A stretch of DNA of 7,694 nt from an uncultured Bacteroidales bacterium (GCA_945983015.1 CAMFSN010000068.1:1-7694), one strand, 5' to 3'. Shown: positions 1-6,482, numbered from the stretch's first letter. Translations and numbers: made by a program. The notes: generated from the letters alone by a model not told the origin.

Positions 1-31
1 TCGTGGGCTCGGAGATGTGTATAAGAGACAG
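1..31 (+). other. Nextera transposase adapter (read 2 type) left on the contig end
   Basis: These bases match the Illumina Nextera read 2 transposase adapter without its first three bases. The last 19 (positions 13-31) are the Tn5 mosaic end, AGATGTGTATAAGAGACAG. This is synthetic library sequence, not part of the genome, and should be trimmed. Genomic sequence begins at base 32. It also means the left edge is a true contig or read end, so any gene entering from the left is truncated there for technical reasons. Confidence 0.96.
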
Positions 32-79
32 AATATACGCAATTTTTTAGAACAGCATATCAGCAAACTCGCCGAGTGA
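32..79 (+). CDS. Possible C-terminal end of a plus-strand gene cut by the contig end, unidentified
   Basis: Reading from base 32, the first base after the adapter, one plus-strand frame gives NIRNFLEQHISKLAE and then TGA at 77-79. The composition is that of an ordinary soluble amphipathic C-terminal helix, and a gene here would converge on pgk, whose stop codon is 67 bases further on. A rival reading is the frame that ends with TAA at 135-137, which gives a protein-like tail ending GERAVSTAIIIGEFEQ; that frame has a TAG at 48-50, so it would need a frameshift or an in-frame start after it. Fifteen codons are too few to name a family, and this may be non-coding. Confidence 0.35.
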   Translation, partial: NIRNFLEQHISKLAE

Positions 80-127
80 TGCGGCGGGAGAAAGAGCTGT
101 CTCCACTGCCATCATCATCGGCGAGTT
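66..127. repeat. Imperfect hairpin (inverted repeat) downstream of pgk
   Basis: AACTCGCCG at 66-74 is the exact reverse complement of CGGCGAGTT at 119-127. Inside it, GATG 78-81 can pair with CATC 113-116, GGC 83-85 with GCC 108-110, and GGAGA 87-91 with TCTCC 100-104, giving about 21 pairs around an 8-base loop. No T-run follows on either strand, so it is not a classical intrinsic terminator. It sits between the convergent ends of pgk and the possible gene at 32-79, where a 3'-end stabilising structure would be plausible. It could also be chance or a fold-back artefact close to the adapter. Confidence 0.45.
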
Positions 128-146
128 CGAACAATAAATCCGGAGA

Positions 147-1400
147 TTACTCCAAAATAGCTGCGATACCAGGGAGGAGTTTGCCTTCGAGAGCCTCAAG
201 CATAGCGCCACCACCGGTACTTACATAGCTGACTTTCTTTGAGAAGCCCATCTGGGTAACGGCTGCTACAGAGTCACCACCACCTACAAGGCTGTATGCC
301 CCCTTCTCTGTGGCCTCGGCAAGATCCTTTGCAATCTGAAGGGTACCCTGAGCGAACTTCTCGATCTCGAATACGCCCACAGGACCGTTCCAGAGAATGG
401 TCTTCGAATTAAGGATAACGTCTCTCCATCTAGCCAGGGACTCTGGGCCTGCATCCACGCCTTCCCATCCCTCAGGAATCTCATTGGAAGGAACTACCTG
501 GGTATTTGCATCCTGACTGAAAGCGTCGGCTACCAGAGTCTGAACTGAAAGATATACGTTCACACCCTTCTCCTTAGCCTTTGCGAGAATCTCAAGAGCC
601 TGTGGCATCAGCTCATCCTCGTGCAGGGAGTTACCGATATGACCACCCTGAGCCTTGATGAAGGTATAACCCATACCGCCACCGATGATGAGGTTATCCA
701 CCTTTTCGAGCATATTCTCGAGAACTGCAAGCTTGGAGCTCACCTTAGAACCACCGATGATGGCAGTGAAAGGACGCTGAGCATTCTTAAGTACATTATC
801 GATAGCCTTGATTTCACCCTCCATCAGATATCCGAACATCTTGTCGTTAGGGAAGTACTCGGCGATAAGTGCTGTAGAAGCGTGTGCGCGGTGAGCGGTT
901 CCGAAGGCGTCGTTGATATAGCAGTCCGCATAGGATGCCAATGTCTTCACGAACTCCTTCTGAGAAGCCTTTACTGCAGCTTTGGCAGCCTTCTTCTCTT
1001 CGTCTGTAGCGTCCTCTGCAAGTCCGCGAGGCTTGCCCTCCTCCTCTGCGTAATAACGCAGGTTCTCGAGCAGCAGAACCTCCCCTGGCTTAAGGGCGGC
1101 AGCCTGAGCCTGAGCCTTCTGACAATCCTCGGCGAATTGAACCGGAACTCCGAGAAGCTCGCTTACGTGAGCAAGGATGTGCTTGAGGGAGAACTTAGGA
1201 TCCACCTTCTTAGGACGTCCCAGGTGAGACATAATGATGAGTGCACCACCACCTGCGAGCACCTTCTTGAGTGTAGGAAGTGCAGCGCGGATACGGGTAT
1301 CGTCAGTAATTTCGAAATTCTCATTCAGAGGGACATTGAAATCCACGCGAACGATAGCTTTTTTGCCTGTAAAATCGTAAGAATCGATAAACTGTTGCAT
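147..1400 (-). CDS. pgk: Phosphoglycerate kinase
   Basis: Pgk transfers the phosphate of 1,3-bisphosphoglycerate to ADP, giving 3-phosphoglycerate and ATP in glycolysis, and runs in reverse in gluconeogenesis. It is cytosolic. The 417 residues are full length and slightly long. The N-terminal substrate domain carries VRVDFNVPL (17-25), SHLGRP (58-63), ENLRYY (112-117) and NDAFGTAHRAHAST (163-176). The nucleotide domain carries GGSKVSSK (216-223), GGGMGYTF (240-247), NGPVGVFE (338-345) and a late GGGDSVAAV glycine loop, and the protein closes with EGKLLPGI. An Ala/Lys/Glu-rich insertion at about 118-150 is typical of Bacteroidales enzymes. At 284-287 the usual L-P-x-D is L-S-V-Q. The ATG at 1400 lies 5 bases after the lgt stop with only an A/T-rich leader, so pgk is probably cotranscribed with lgt. 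The stop is TAA; no terminator follows. Confidence 0.98.
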   Translation of the reverse strand: MQQFIDSYDFTGKKAIVRVDFNVPLNENFEITDDTRIRAALPTLKKVLAGGGALIIMSHLGRPKKVDPKFSLKHILAHVSELLGVPVQFAEDCQKAQAQAAALKPGEVLLLENLRYYAEEEGKPRGLAEDATDEEKKAAKAAVKASQKEFVKTLASYADCYINDAFGTAHRAHASTALIAEYFPNDKMFGYLMEGEIKAIDNVLKNAQRPFTAIIGGSKVSSKLAVLENMLEKVDNLIIGGGMGYTFIKAQGGHIGNSLHEDELMPQALEILAKAKEKGVNVYLSVQTLVADAFSQDANTQVVPSNEIPEGWEGVDAGPESLARWRDVILNSKTILWNGPVGVFEIEKFAQGTLQIAKDLAEATEKGAYSLVGGGDSVAAVTQMGFSKKVSYVSTGGGAMLEALEGKLLPGIAAILE

Positions 1401-1405
1401 AATTA

Positions 1406-2275
1406 TTATTTGTGTAAAGAATTTGTTTTAGTCTTAATGGCTCTCTGAATCTCAGAAGGACACTTGCGCCTGTGCGCCCATACCCAAATCACTATACCTG
1501 CTATAATGAAAGGAATACTGAGCATATGCCCCATATTGATAACCACATCACCTATGTGAAAGAGGGTGACCGAAGGCTCCTTGGTAAACTCCAGCAGCGC
1601 ACGGCAGCCAAAACAGAAAGTGATGAAAATGCCGAGGAACTCTCCCCTGTACACCTTGCTGAGCTTATGTCTGTACAGATAAAGCAGAACGAGGCCCAGA
1701 ATCACATAGCACAAAGCCTCATAGAGCATAGTAGGATGCTTTGGAAGAGGGTCCCCGCTACGCTCGAAAATCACTCCCCAAGGGAGGCTGGTATGATAAC
1801 CGTAAATCTCAGAGTTGAAGAAATTGCCGAGCCTGATGCAAGCACCTGCGAAACCCACTATGATGACCAGCCTGTCCGCGAGCCACCAGAAGTCTATGCC
1901 TTCTTTCCTGCCGTACTTGTTAGCATACCAGATTAGGCCAATCACTATGCCTATGGCTCCACCGTGGCTGGCGAGTCCGCCTTTCCAGGGCTGGAACACC
2001 TCCAGAAAACCCTGCCAACTGCCGAAATAATACTGCGGGTCATAGAATATGCAGTGTCCTAGTCTGGCTCCCAGCACCACGCAGATAAGCATAGTGTACA
2101 GAAGCGGATCTAGCAGTGTTTCGCTCACTCCTTCCCTACGGAAGAAAGAGCGAAAAATATAATATCCGAAGATAAAGCCTGATACGAAAAGCAAGGAATA
2201 CCACCTGATACTCAGGGGTCCGATATGAAAGAGCACCGGATCTACATTCCAATGGATATACAACAAATCTAACAT
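1406..2275 (-). CDS. lgt: Prolipoprotein diacylglyceryl transferase
   Basis: Lgt is an inner-membrane enzyme that moves diacylglycerol from phosphatidylglycerol to the lipobox cysteine of prolipoproteins, the first step of lipoprotein maturation. The 289-residue product has about seven hydrophobic segments and the family landmarks: Y26, GARLGH (69-74), the essential histidine loop with H104 in SHGGAIG, then R148, N151 and E156 in the IRLGNFFNSEIYG signature. By offset these match E. coli H103, R143, N146 and E151. PKHPTMLYE and a late CRALLEF follow. The C-terminus is short, basic and cytoplasmic (RRKCPSEIQ to NSLHK). The ATG at 2275 is the only sensible start and is preceded by an A-rich stretch without a strong Shine-Dalgarno. 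The gene leads the lgt-pgk unit from its own promoter, just after tatC, placing two envelope-export functions side by side. Confidence 0.97.
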   Translation of the reverse strand: MLDLLYIHWNVDPVLFHIGPLSIRWYSLLFVSGFIFGYYIFRSFFRREGVSETLLDPLLYTMLICVVLGARLGHCIFYDPQYYFGSWQGFLEVFQPWKGGLASHGGAIGIVIGLIWYANKYGRKEGIDFWWLADRLVIIVGFAGACIRLGNFFNSEIYGYHTSLPWGVIFERSGDPLPKHPTMLYEALCYVILGLVLLYLYRHKLSKVYRGEFLGIFITFCFGCRALLEFTKEPSVTLFHIGDVVINMGHMLSIPFIIAGIVIWVWAHRRKCPSEIQRAIKTKTNSLHK

Positions 2276-2302
2276 AGATTTTTCCCAATTGTTAAAATCT
2301 TA

Positions 2303-2332
2303 CAAATTTAATCATATTTTCCTAAAAGCAAA
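2303..2332 (-). promoter_or_regulatory. Bacteroidota-type promoter for lgt-pgk
   Basis: On the minus strand there is TTTG (2332-2329), an 18-base spacer, and TAAATTTG (2310-2303). Both elements match the Bacteroidota -33/-7 consensus (TTTG and TAnnTTTG) exactly. Transcription should begin near 2296-2300, giving a leader of about 20-25 bases before the lgt ATG at 2275. It lies in the 105-base gap after tatC, the largest fully visible gap between protein genes in the window. Confidence 0.72.
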
Positions 2333-2380
2333 CCGGCATTGACCTGCGGAATTCCGCTTCCCAAATGAAAATAATAAGCC

Positions 2381-3130
2381 TTAGCCTTTCACTATCAGAA
2401 TAGAAAACTCGTAGAGAAGGTAGATTGGAAGGAAGACCACCATAAGCGTGAAAGGGTCTCCGGTAGGAGTGATTATGGCGGATAGAATCAGCAGCAGCAC
2501 TATGGCGTGTCGACGGTACTTTTTCAAAATTGGCCTGTTCAATACTCCCAATCTCGAAAGTAAGGCAGCCAGCACAGGAATCTCAAATACCAGACCCATT
2601 ATGAAAATAATGGACAAAAAGGTGGACATATAAGAATCCAGAGATATCTGGCTAATCATCCCCTGACTTATCTGATAAGAAGACAAAAACCTGAAAGTCA
2701 AGGGGAAAACCAGCAGGTAAGCCACCGCGCAACCCAGATAGAAAAGAAAACCCACTCCCAGAAAAGCAGTCTTTACCCCCTTCTTCTCCTTTGGATAAAG
2801 GGCCGGAGCCACAAATAGCCAGACTTCGAAAAGCAGATAAGGGAAAATCAGCAGAAGCGCCATCCAGAACGACACTTTCATATGAGTAAAGAAAGGCGTG
2901 GTGACATTAATATTGATAATATCCACCTTAAAATCAGCGGAAAAGATGGGCGACATCCACTTATAGACGAAAAAATCAGAAGAAGAAGGCCCTAAGATAA
3001 AAGAATCGAAGATGTTAGGAAGCAAGATGAAGACGGCGACAAAGACCAGCAGCAATGCCACTGCCACCCTTATAAGCGACCATCTCAAAACCTCCAGATG
3101 GTCCCAGAAAGACATCTCCCTGTCAGCCAT
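2381..3130 (-). CDS. tatC: Sec-independent (twin-arginine) translocase subunit TatC
   Basis: TatC is the multispanning inner-membrane receptor that binds twin-arginine signal peptides and recruits TatA to export folded proteins. The 249-residue product has the expected six hydrophobic spans and the family landmarks. The N-terminal FWDHLEVLR (8-16) contains the signal-peptide-contacting glutamate E13. FVAPALYPKEKK (106-117) carries E115, the counterpart of E. coli E103. FEIPV (182-186) carries E183, the counterpart of E. coli E170. ITPTGDPF near 220-227 replaces the usual proteobacterial TPPD, and a final LLYE motif follows. Its ATG follows the tatA TAG with no base between, so the two are translationally coupled. 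The TAA stop is followed by a 105-base gap with no visible intrinsic terminator, so some readthrough into lgt is possible. Confidence 0.97.
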   Translation of the reverse strand: MADREMSFWDHLEVLRWSLIRVAVALLLVFVAVFILLPNIFDSFILGPSSSDFFVYKWMSPIFSADFKVDIININVTTPFFTHMKVSFWMALLLIFPYLLFEVWLFVAPALYPKEKKGVKTAFLGVGFLFYLGCAVAYLLVFPLTFRFLSSYQISQGMISQISLDSYMSTFLSIIFIMGLVFEIPVLAALLSRLGVLNRPILKKYRRHAIVLLLILSAIITPTGDPFTLMVVFLPIYLLYEFSILIVKG

Positions 3131-3319
3131 CTACTTATTATCTATATCCTTAATCTCATCCTCCACTTCCTTCAATCCATCCTTAAAGCTCTTCACTCCC
3201 TTTCCTAAGCCTTTCATCAATTCAGGAATCTTAGCCCCTCCGAAAAGCAGCAGAACTATCAGGGCTATGATGATAATCTCCCCCGTTCCTATATTTCCCA
3301 AAAACAAAAAAGCATTCAT
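3131..3319 (-). CDS. tatA: Sec-independent (twin-arginine) translocase subunit TatA/TatE family
   Basis: TatA oligomerises at TatC to form the export passage for folded proteins. This 62-residue protein has the full family plan: a short periplasmic N-terminus, a polar E14 just ahead of one transmembrane helix (about 15-26), the F26-G27 hinge, an amphipathic helix beginning AKIPELMKGLGKGVKSFKDG, and a charged tail ending in IDNK. It is short compared with proteobacterial TatA, as is common for minimal TatA proteins. No tatB is seen, so this protein probably serves both roles, as in other TatA-TatC systems. The ATG at 3319 is 3 bases after the lepA stop and the TAG abuts the tatC ATG, so it is cotranscribed with both. 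Confidence 0.96.
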   Translation of the reverse strand: MNAFLFLGNIGTGEIIIIALIVLLLFGGAKIPELMKGLGKGVKSFKDGLKEVEDEIKDIDNK

Positions 3320-3322
3320 ATT

Positions 3323-5113
3323 CTAAGAATCCAATTTCAACACAGCCATAAAAGCGGACTGAGGCACCTGTACAGAACCCACCTGACGCATTCTCTTCTT
3401 ACCTTCCTTCTGCTTTTCCAAAAGTTTACGCTTTCGGGTCACGTCTCCTCCATAACACTTGGCAGTCACATCCTTACGCACCTGTTTTACAGTCTCTCGA
3501 GCTATAATCTTAGCCCCTATCGCCGCCTGAATAGGAATATCGAACTGGTGTCTCGGAATCAATTCCTTCAGTTTAACGCAGATTTTCCTTCCGAAATCAT
3601 AGGCATTGTCCTCGTGAATCAGAGTGGAAAGGGCATCCGCAGGCTCCCCGTTCAGCAGAATGTCGAGTTTTACCAACTTGGCAGGTCTGAATCCTATCAC
3701 GTGATAATCGAAGGAGGCATAGCCCTTCGATATGGTCTTCAGCTTGTCATAAAAGTCGAATACTATCTCTGCCAATGGCATATCGTAATTCAGCTCCACC
3801 CTGTCCGCGGTGATATAATGCTGGCTTACGAGCGTACCCCTTCGGTCTATGCATAACTTCATTATAGGCCCAAAGAACTCTGTCTTAGAGATAATCTGTG
3901 CCCTGATATACGGTTCCTCTATATGGTCTATCACCGTCTGGGAAGGAAGTCCCGAAGGATTGTGCACATCCAGCACCTCCCCTTGCGTGGTATAAACTTT
4001 ATACGACACATTCGGGACAGTGGTAATCACATCCATATCGAACTCCCTAAAGAGCCTCTCCTGCACTATCTCGAGATGCAACAGGCCCAAAAACCCGCAT
4101 CTGAATCCTGAGCCCAAGGCCAATGAACTCTCCGGTTCGTACACAAAGGAGGCATCGTTCAGCTTGAATTTCTCCAGAACCGTGCGCAATTCCTCGAACT
4201 TGTCTGCCTGCACCGGATACATACCGGCGAAAACCATAGGTTTCACCTCCTCGAAACCTGCGATAGCCTCCCGACAAGGATTCTCCACCGCAGTGATGGT
4301 GTCACCCACCTTCACCTCCACTGCACTCTTGATGCCGGTGATGATATAGCCTACATCACCACAGCCAAGGCTTTGGCTTGGAACCAGTTTCATTCTTAAA
4401 AGTCCCACTTCCTCAGCCTCGTACTCCATTCCCGTGGCCACAAATTTCACCTTCTCCCCCTTGCTCAGAGTCCCGTTCTTGATTTTGAAATAGGCGATCA
4501 CTCCTCTGAAAGGATTAAAGACCGAATCGAAGATCAAAGCCTGAAGAGGGGCCTGAGGATCCCCGACAGGAGCAGGAATCTTCTCCACTATGGCATCCAG
4601 CAGAGGGGCGACTCCCTCCCCTGTTCTGGCCGACACCCTATAGACATCTTCGGGAGCACAGCCTATCAGGTCACATATCTCATCGGTCACCACCTCCACC
4701 TGAGCCGACTCCATATCTATCTTATTCAGAACCGGAATAATCTCCAGGCCGTGGTCTATAGCCATATACAGGTTCGAAATAGTCTGAGCCTGAACCCCCT
4801 GGGAGGCATCCACCACCAGCAGGGCCCCCTCACAGGAGGCTATGCTGCGGGACACTTCATAAGAGAAATCCACATGCCCTGGAGTATCGATAAGATTCAA
4901 CTTGTAAGTCTCTCCCTTATACTGATAAGCCATCTGGATAGCGTGACTCTTGATGGTAATCCCCTTCTCCTTCTCCAGATCCATATCGTCCAGAACCTGA
5001 TTATCCATATCCCTTTCGGAAAGGGTCTGGGTAAGTTCCAGAAGTCGGTCGGCCAAGGTACTCTTACCGTGGTCTATATGTGCGATAATGCAAAAGTTAC
5101 GAATATTTTTCAT
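3323..5113 (-). CDS. lepA: Elongation factor 4 (LepA), ribosome-associated GTPase
   Basis: LepA (EF4) is a translational GTPase that binds the ribosome; back-translocation and a role in initiation or subunit assembly have been proposed. The 596-residue product is the normal family length. The G domain shows AHIDHGKST (11-19), GITIK (51-55), DTPGHVDF (76-83, with the catalytic-type H80), NKID (130-133) and a later VSARTGEG loop. EF-G-like domains follow, then the LepA-specific C-terminal domain with YGGDVTRKRK and a basic KQKEGKKRMRQVGSVQVPQ tail. I start it at the ATG at 5113; a TTG at 5131 lies inside a promoter-like box and would add six residues not needed by the fold. It is 27 bases after yidD and 3 bases before tatA. 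No Shine-Dalgarno is visible. Confidence 0.98.
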   Translation of the reverse strand: MKNIRNFCIIAHIDHGKSTLADRLLELTQTLSERDMDNQVLDDMDLEKEKGITIKSHAIQMAYQYKGETYKLNLIDTPGHVDFSYEVSRSIASCEGALLVVDASQGVQAQTISNLYMAIDHGLEIIPVLNKIDMESAQVEVVTDEICDLIGCAPEDVYRVSARTGEGVAPLLDAIVEKIPAPVGDPQAPLQALIFDSVFNPFRGVIAYFKIKNGTLSKGEKVKFVATGMEYEAEEVGLLRMKLVPSQSLGCGDVGYIITGIKSAVEVKVGDTITAVENPCREAIAGFEEVKPMVFAGMYPVQADKFEELRTVLEKFKLNDASFVYEPESSLALGSGFRCGFLGLLHLEIVQERLFREFDMDVITTVPNVSYKVYTTQGEVLDVHNPSGLPSQTVIDHIEEPYIRAQIISKTEFFGPIMKLCIDRRGTLVSQHYITADRVELNYDMPLAEIVFDFYDKLKTISKGYASFDYHVIGFRPAKLVKLDILLNGEPADALSTLIHEDNAYDFGRKICVKLKELIPRHQFDIPIQAAIGAKIIARETVKQVRKDVTAKCYGGDVTRKRKLLEKQKEGKKRMRQVGSVQVPQSAFMAVLKLDS

Positions 5114-5120
5114 CTGGGAG

Positions 5121-5128
5121 CAAATATA
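5121..5128 (-). promoter_or_regulatory. -7 promoter box directly before lepA
   Basis: The minus strand reads TATATTTG here, a full match to TAnnTTTG, in the context TTTTTTTG-TATATTTG-C, which resembles the box before hemD. A matching -33 TTTG at normal spacing is missing; the nearest candidate is CCTG. The box ends only 7 bases before the lepA ATG, so a transcript from it would be leaderless or nearly so. It may give lepA-tatA-tatC expression independent of the upstream operon. Confidence 0.45.
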
Positions 5129-5140
5129 CAAAAAAACTCT

Positions 5141-5371
5141 CTAGGGTACAGGGTCGTATCCGCTTCCCCCGAATGGATGACACCTGAGTATCCTTCTGAC
5201 ACTAAGATACAGGCCCTTCAGCGGCCCATACTTACGGAAAGCCTCCAGCGCATACTGAGAGCAGGTGGGAGTAAAACGGCAGGAAGGAGGAGTAAGCGGC
5301 GAGATACACTTCTGATAAAATTTTATCAGAAAGATAAAAGGGGCATTAAGTATTGTCTTCAAAGGCAGCAT
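5141..5371 (-). CDS. yidD: Membrane protein insertion efficiency factor YidD
   Basis: YidD is a small membrane-associated protein that aids insertion of inner-membrane proteins with YidC. The 76-residue product carries the family's near-invariant signatures: an amphipathic N-terminus with LIKFYQKCISPL (15-26), PPSCRFTPTCSQYALEA (28-44, cysteines 31 and 37), KYGPLKG (47-53), and RILRCHPFGGSGYDPVP at the C-terminus (60-76, cysteine 64). The length is normal for a compact YidD. The ATG at 5371 follows the rnpA stop after 6 bases. In many bacteria rnpA-yidD lies between rpmH and yidC; here rnpA is kept, but neither rpmH nor yidC is present and hemD and lepA flank the pair instead. Confidence 0.97.
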   Translation of the reverse strand: MLPLKTILNAPFIFLIKFYQKCISPLTPPSCRFTPTCSQYALEAFRKYGPLKGLYLSVRRILRCHPFGGSGYDPVP

Positions 5372-5377
5372 AGCTAT

Positions 5378-5734
5378 TTATCTGGATGCCAATTTTTTCA
5401 ACACGGATCTTACCTCCGCCTCTATGCTCGGAAAATCCGCCACTTCCACTCCAGTGTAAACCAGCATGATGAGGTAACCCTCCTGCGGAAGAAGTTCCTT
5501 ATTCAGTCTGTATGCCTCCCTAATGCGGCGTTTCAGAAGATTTCTTTTTACCGCCCTTTTGAAATAGCGCTTGGGAACACTGGTCAATATCCTGTTCCTT
5601 CCCTGCTCCTCCTTTAGATAACATACCCTGAGAAAAGTGGAAGAAAACCAATGTCCCTTTTTCATCACCCGGGCTATGGTAGTCTTTCCACAGAGTTTCT
5701 CGTTCTTAGGAAAAGCGTGAGGCGCAGCTGACAT
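5378..5734 (-). CDS. rnpA: Ribonuclease P protein component
   Basis: RnpA is the small basic subunit that binds the RNase P RNA and helps it recognise and cleave the 5' leader of precursor tRNAs. The 118-residue product has the usual opening FPKNEKLCGKTTIARVMKKG (8-27) and the RNR signature in KRAVKRNLLKRRIREAYR (59-76), with R64, N65, R69, R70 and R72. It is rich in lysine and arginine. The ATG at 5734 is 4 bases after the hemD stop, and the TAA is 6 bases before yidD, so it lies inside the operon. A short N-terminal stretch (MSAAPHA) precedes the conserved part and has no better internal start. The protein subunit is encoded here; the RNase P RNA is not in this window. Confidence 0.97.
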   Translation of the reverse strand: MSAAPHAFPKNEKLCGKTTIARVMKKGHWFSSTFLRVCYLKEEQGRNRILTSVPKRYFKRAVKRNLLKRRIREAYRLNKELLPQEGYLIMLVYTGVEVADFPSIEAEVRSVLKKLASR

Positions 5735-5738
5735 AAAT

Positions 5739-6482
5739 CTACACCTGATTTTGGAGATACAACTCCAAAGCCTTCGATACGGAAGGGGCCTCAGGGGTAG
5801 GTGCCTGCAGAGAGATCTGCAAACCCGAATCCTCTATGGCTTTCACCACACTGCGCCCATAGGAGACTATCTTCAAAGCTCCCTGAGAGAACTCAGGATA
5901 AGAATGGAAAAGTGACTCCACGTCTGAGCGGTTATAGAGTACCAGCATATCGTAAGACGACAAATCCAGAGAGGTAAGGTCCTGATATACGGATTTTACC
6001 AATTCGGCTACGGTATAGTCCAGACCTGCCTTGTCAAAAAGTTCAGTCAAGGCAGTGGCGTTCGAAGAATCGGAAGTAGTCACAAGGAACTTCTCCCCCT
6101 GATGTTTGCTGCCGATAAGCTTTACTATGGAAGCAGGAGTTCCATCTCCGGAGAATATCTTACGCTTGCGGAAAACTATGTGTTTTTGCAGATAATTGGC
6201 CACCAGCTCGGTGGTGCAAAAGTACTTCATAGTCTCAGGGACTTTGAATCTGGCATCTTCACAAAGGACGAAATATGCATCTATCGCAGCTCGGGAAGAA
6301 AAGACCACGGCAGTGTATTCGCTGAGGTTGACCCTCTGGCTGCGAAATTCCCTGGAACTCAATGTCTCTATCTTAAAAAAAGGAAAAAAATCTATCTCTA
6401 CCCCAAACTTCTCCTTCAATGCCTCAAAGGGCGTCATATTGCTGGGAACATTCTGCGATATAAGTATCTTTTTTACGCTCAT
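5739..6482 (-). CDS. hemD: Uroporphyrinogen-III synthase family protein
   Basis: HemD cyclises hydroxymethylbilane with inversion of ring D to give uroporphyrinogen III, the branch point to haem, sirohaem and corrinoids. The 247-residue product has the two-domain HemD plan and resembles the Bacteroidales form: an opening VKKILISQN, then LSSREFRSQ, TAVVFSSRAAIDAYF, VPETMKYFC, ANYLQKHIVFRKRKIF, a second half with FLVTTSD and DMLVLYNRSDV, and the closing QAPTPEAPS. Sequence conservation in this family is low and no universal catalytic residue can be checked. I start at the ATG at 6482, which shares its A with the preceding TGA (TGATG). The frame stays open upstream to 6635, but those residues lie inside the DUF4271 gene. 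No other tetrapyrrole gene is nearby. The TAG stop is 4 bases before rnpA. Confidence 0.93.
   Translation of the reverse strand: MSVKKILISQNVPSNMTPFEALKEKFGVEIDFFPFFKIETLSSREFRSQRVNLSEYTAVVFSSRAAIDAYFVLCEDARFKVPETMKYFCTTELVANYLQKHIVFRKRKIFSGDGTPASIVKLIGSKHQGEKFLVTTSDSSNATALTELFDKAGLDYTVAELVKSVYQDLTSLDLSSYDMLVLYNRSDVESLFHSYPEFSQGALKIVSYGRSVVKAIEDSGLQISLQAPTPEAPSVSKALELYLQNQV

Noticed and set aside
13..31. A natural Tn5 or IS50 transposon end
   Set aside because: The 19 bases are the engineered mosaic end and follow the Nextera-specific bases at 1-12, so they come from library preparation.
79..137. A small plus-strand gene starting at the ATG at 79, overlapping TGA as TGATG
   Set aside because: The reading runs into the antisense of pgk as a Ser/Pro-rich stretch with no domain. 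The overlap alone is weak evidence.
621..1448. A 275-codon open frame on the plus strand
   Set aside because: It lies opposite pgk, whose motifs and length are unambiguous. The translation is rich in Leu, Cys and Ser with no domain, as expected for an antisense shadow.
1472..1936. A 154-codon open frame on the plus strand
   Set aside because: It is fully opposite lgt, which has its catalytic residues intact.
2346..2357. The palindrome GCGGAATTCCGC as the tatC terminator
   Set aside because: A 4-pair stem with an AATT loop and no T-run is too weak for intrinsic termination.
5114..5131. A TTG start for lepA at 5131
   Set aside because: It adds six residues, lies across the -7 box, and LepA proteins typically begin just before the IRNFCIIAHIDHGKS segment.
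4751..5617. A 288-codon open frame on the plus strand
   Set aside because: It runs opposite lepA, yidD and rnpA and across their gene boundaries, and shows no recognisable protein features.
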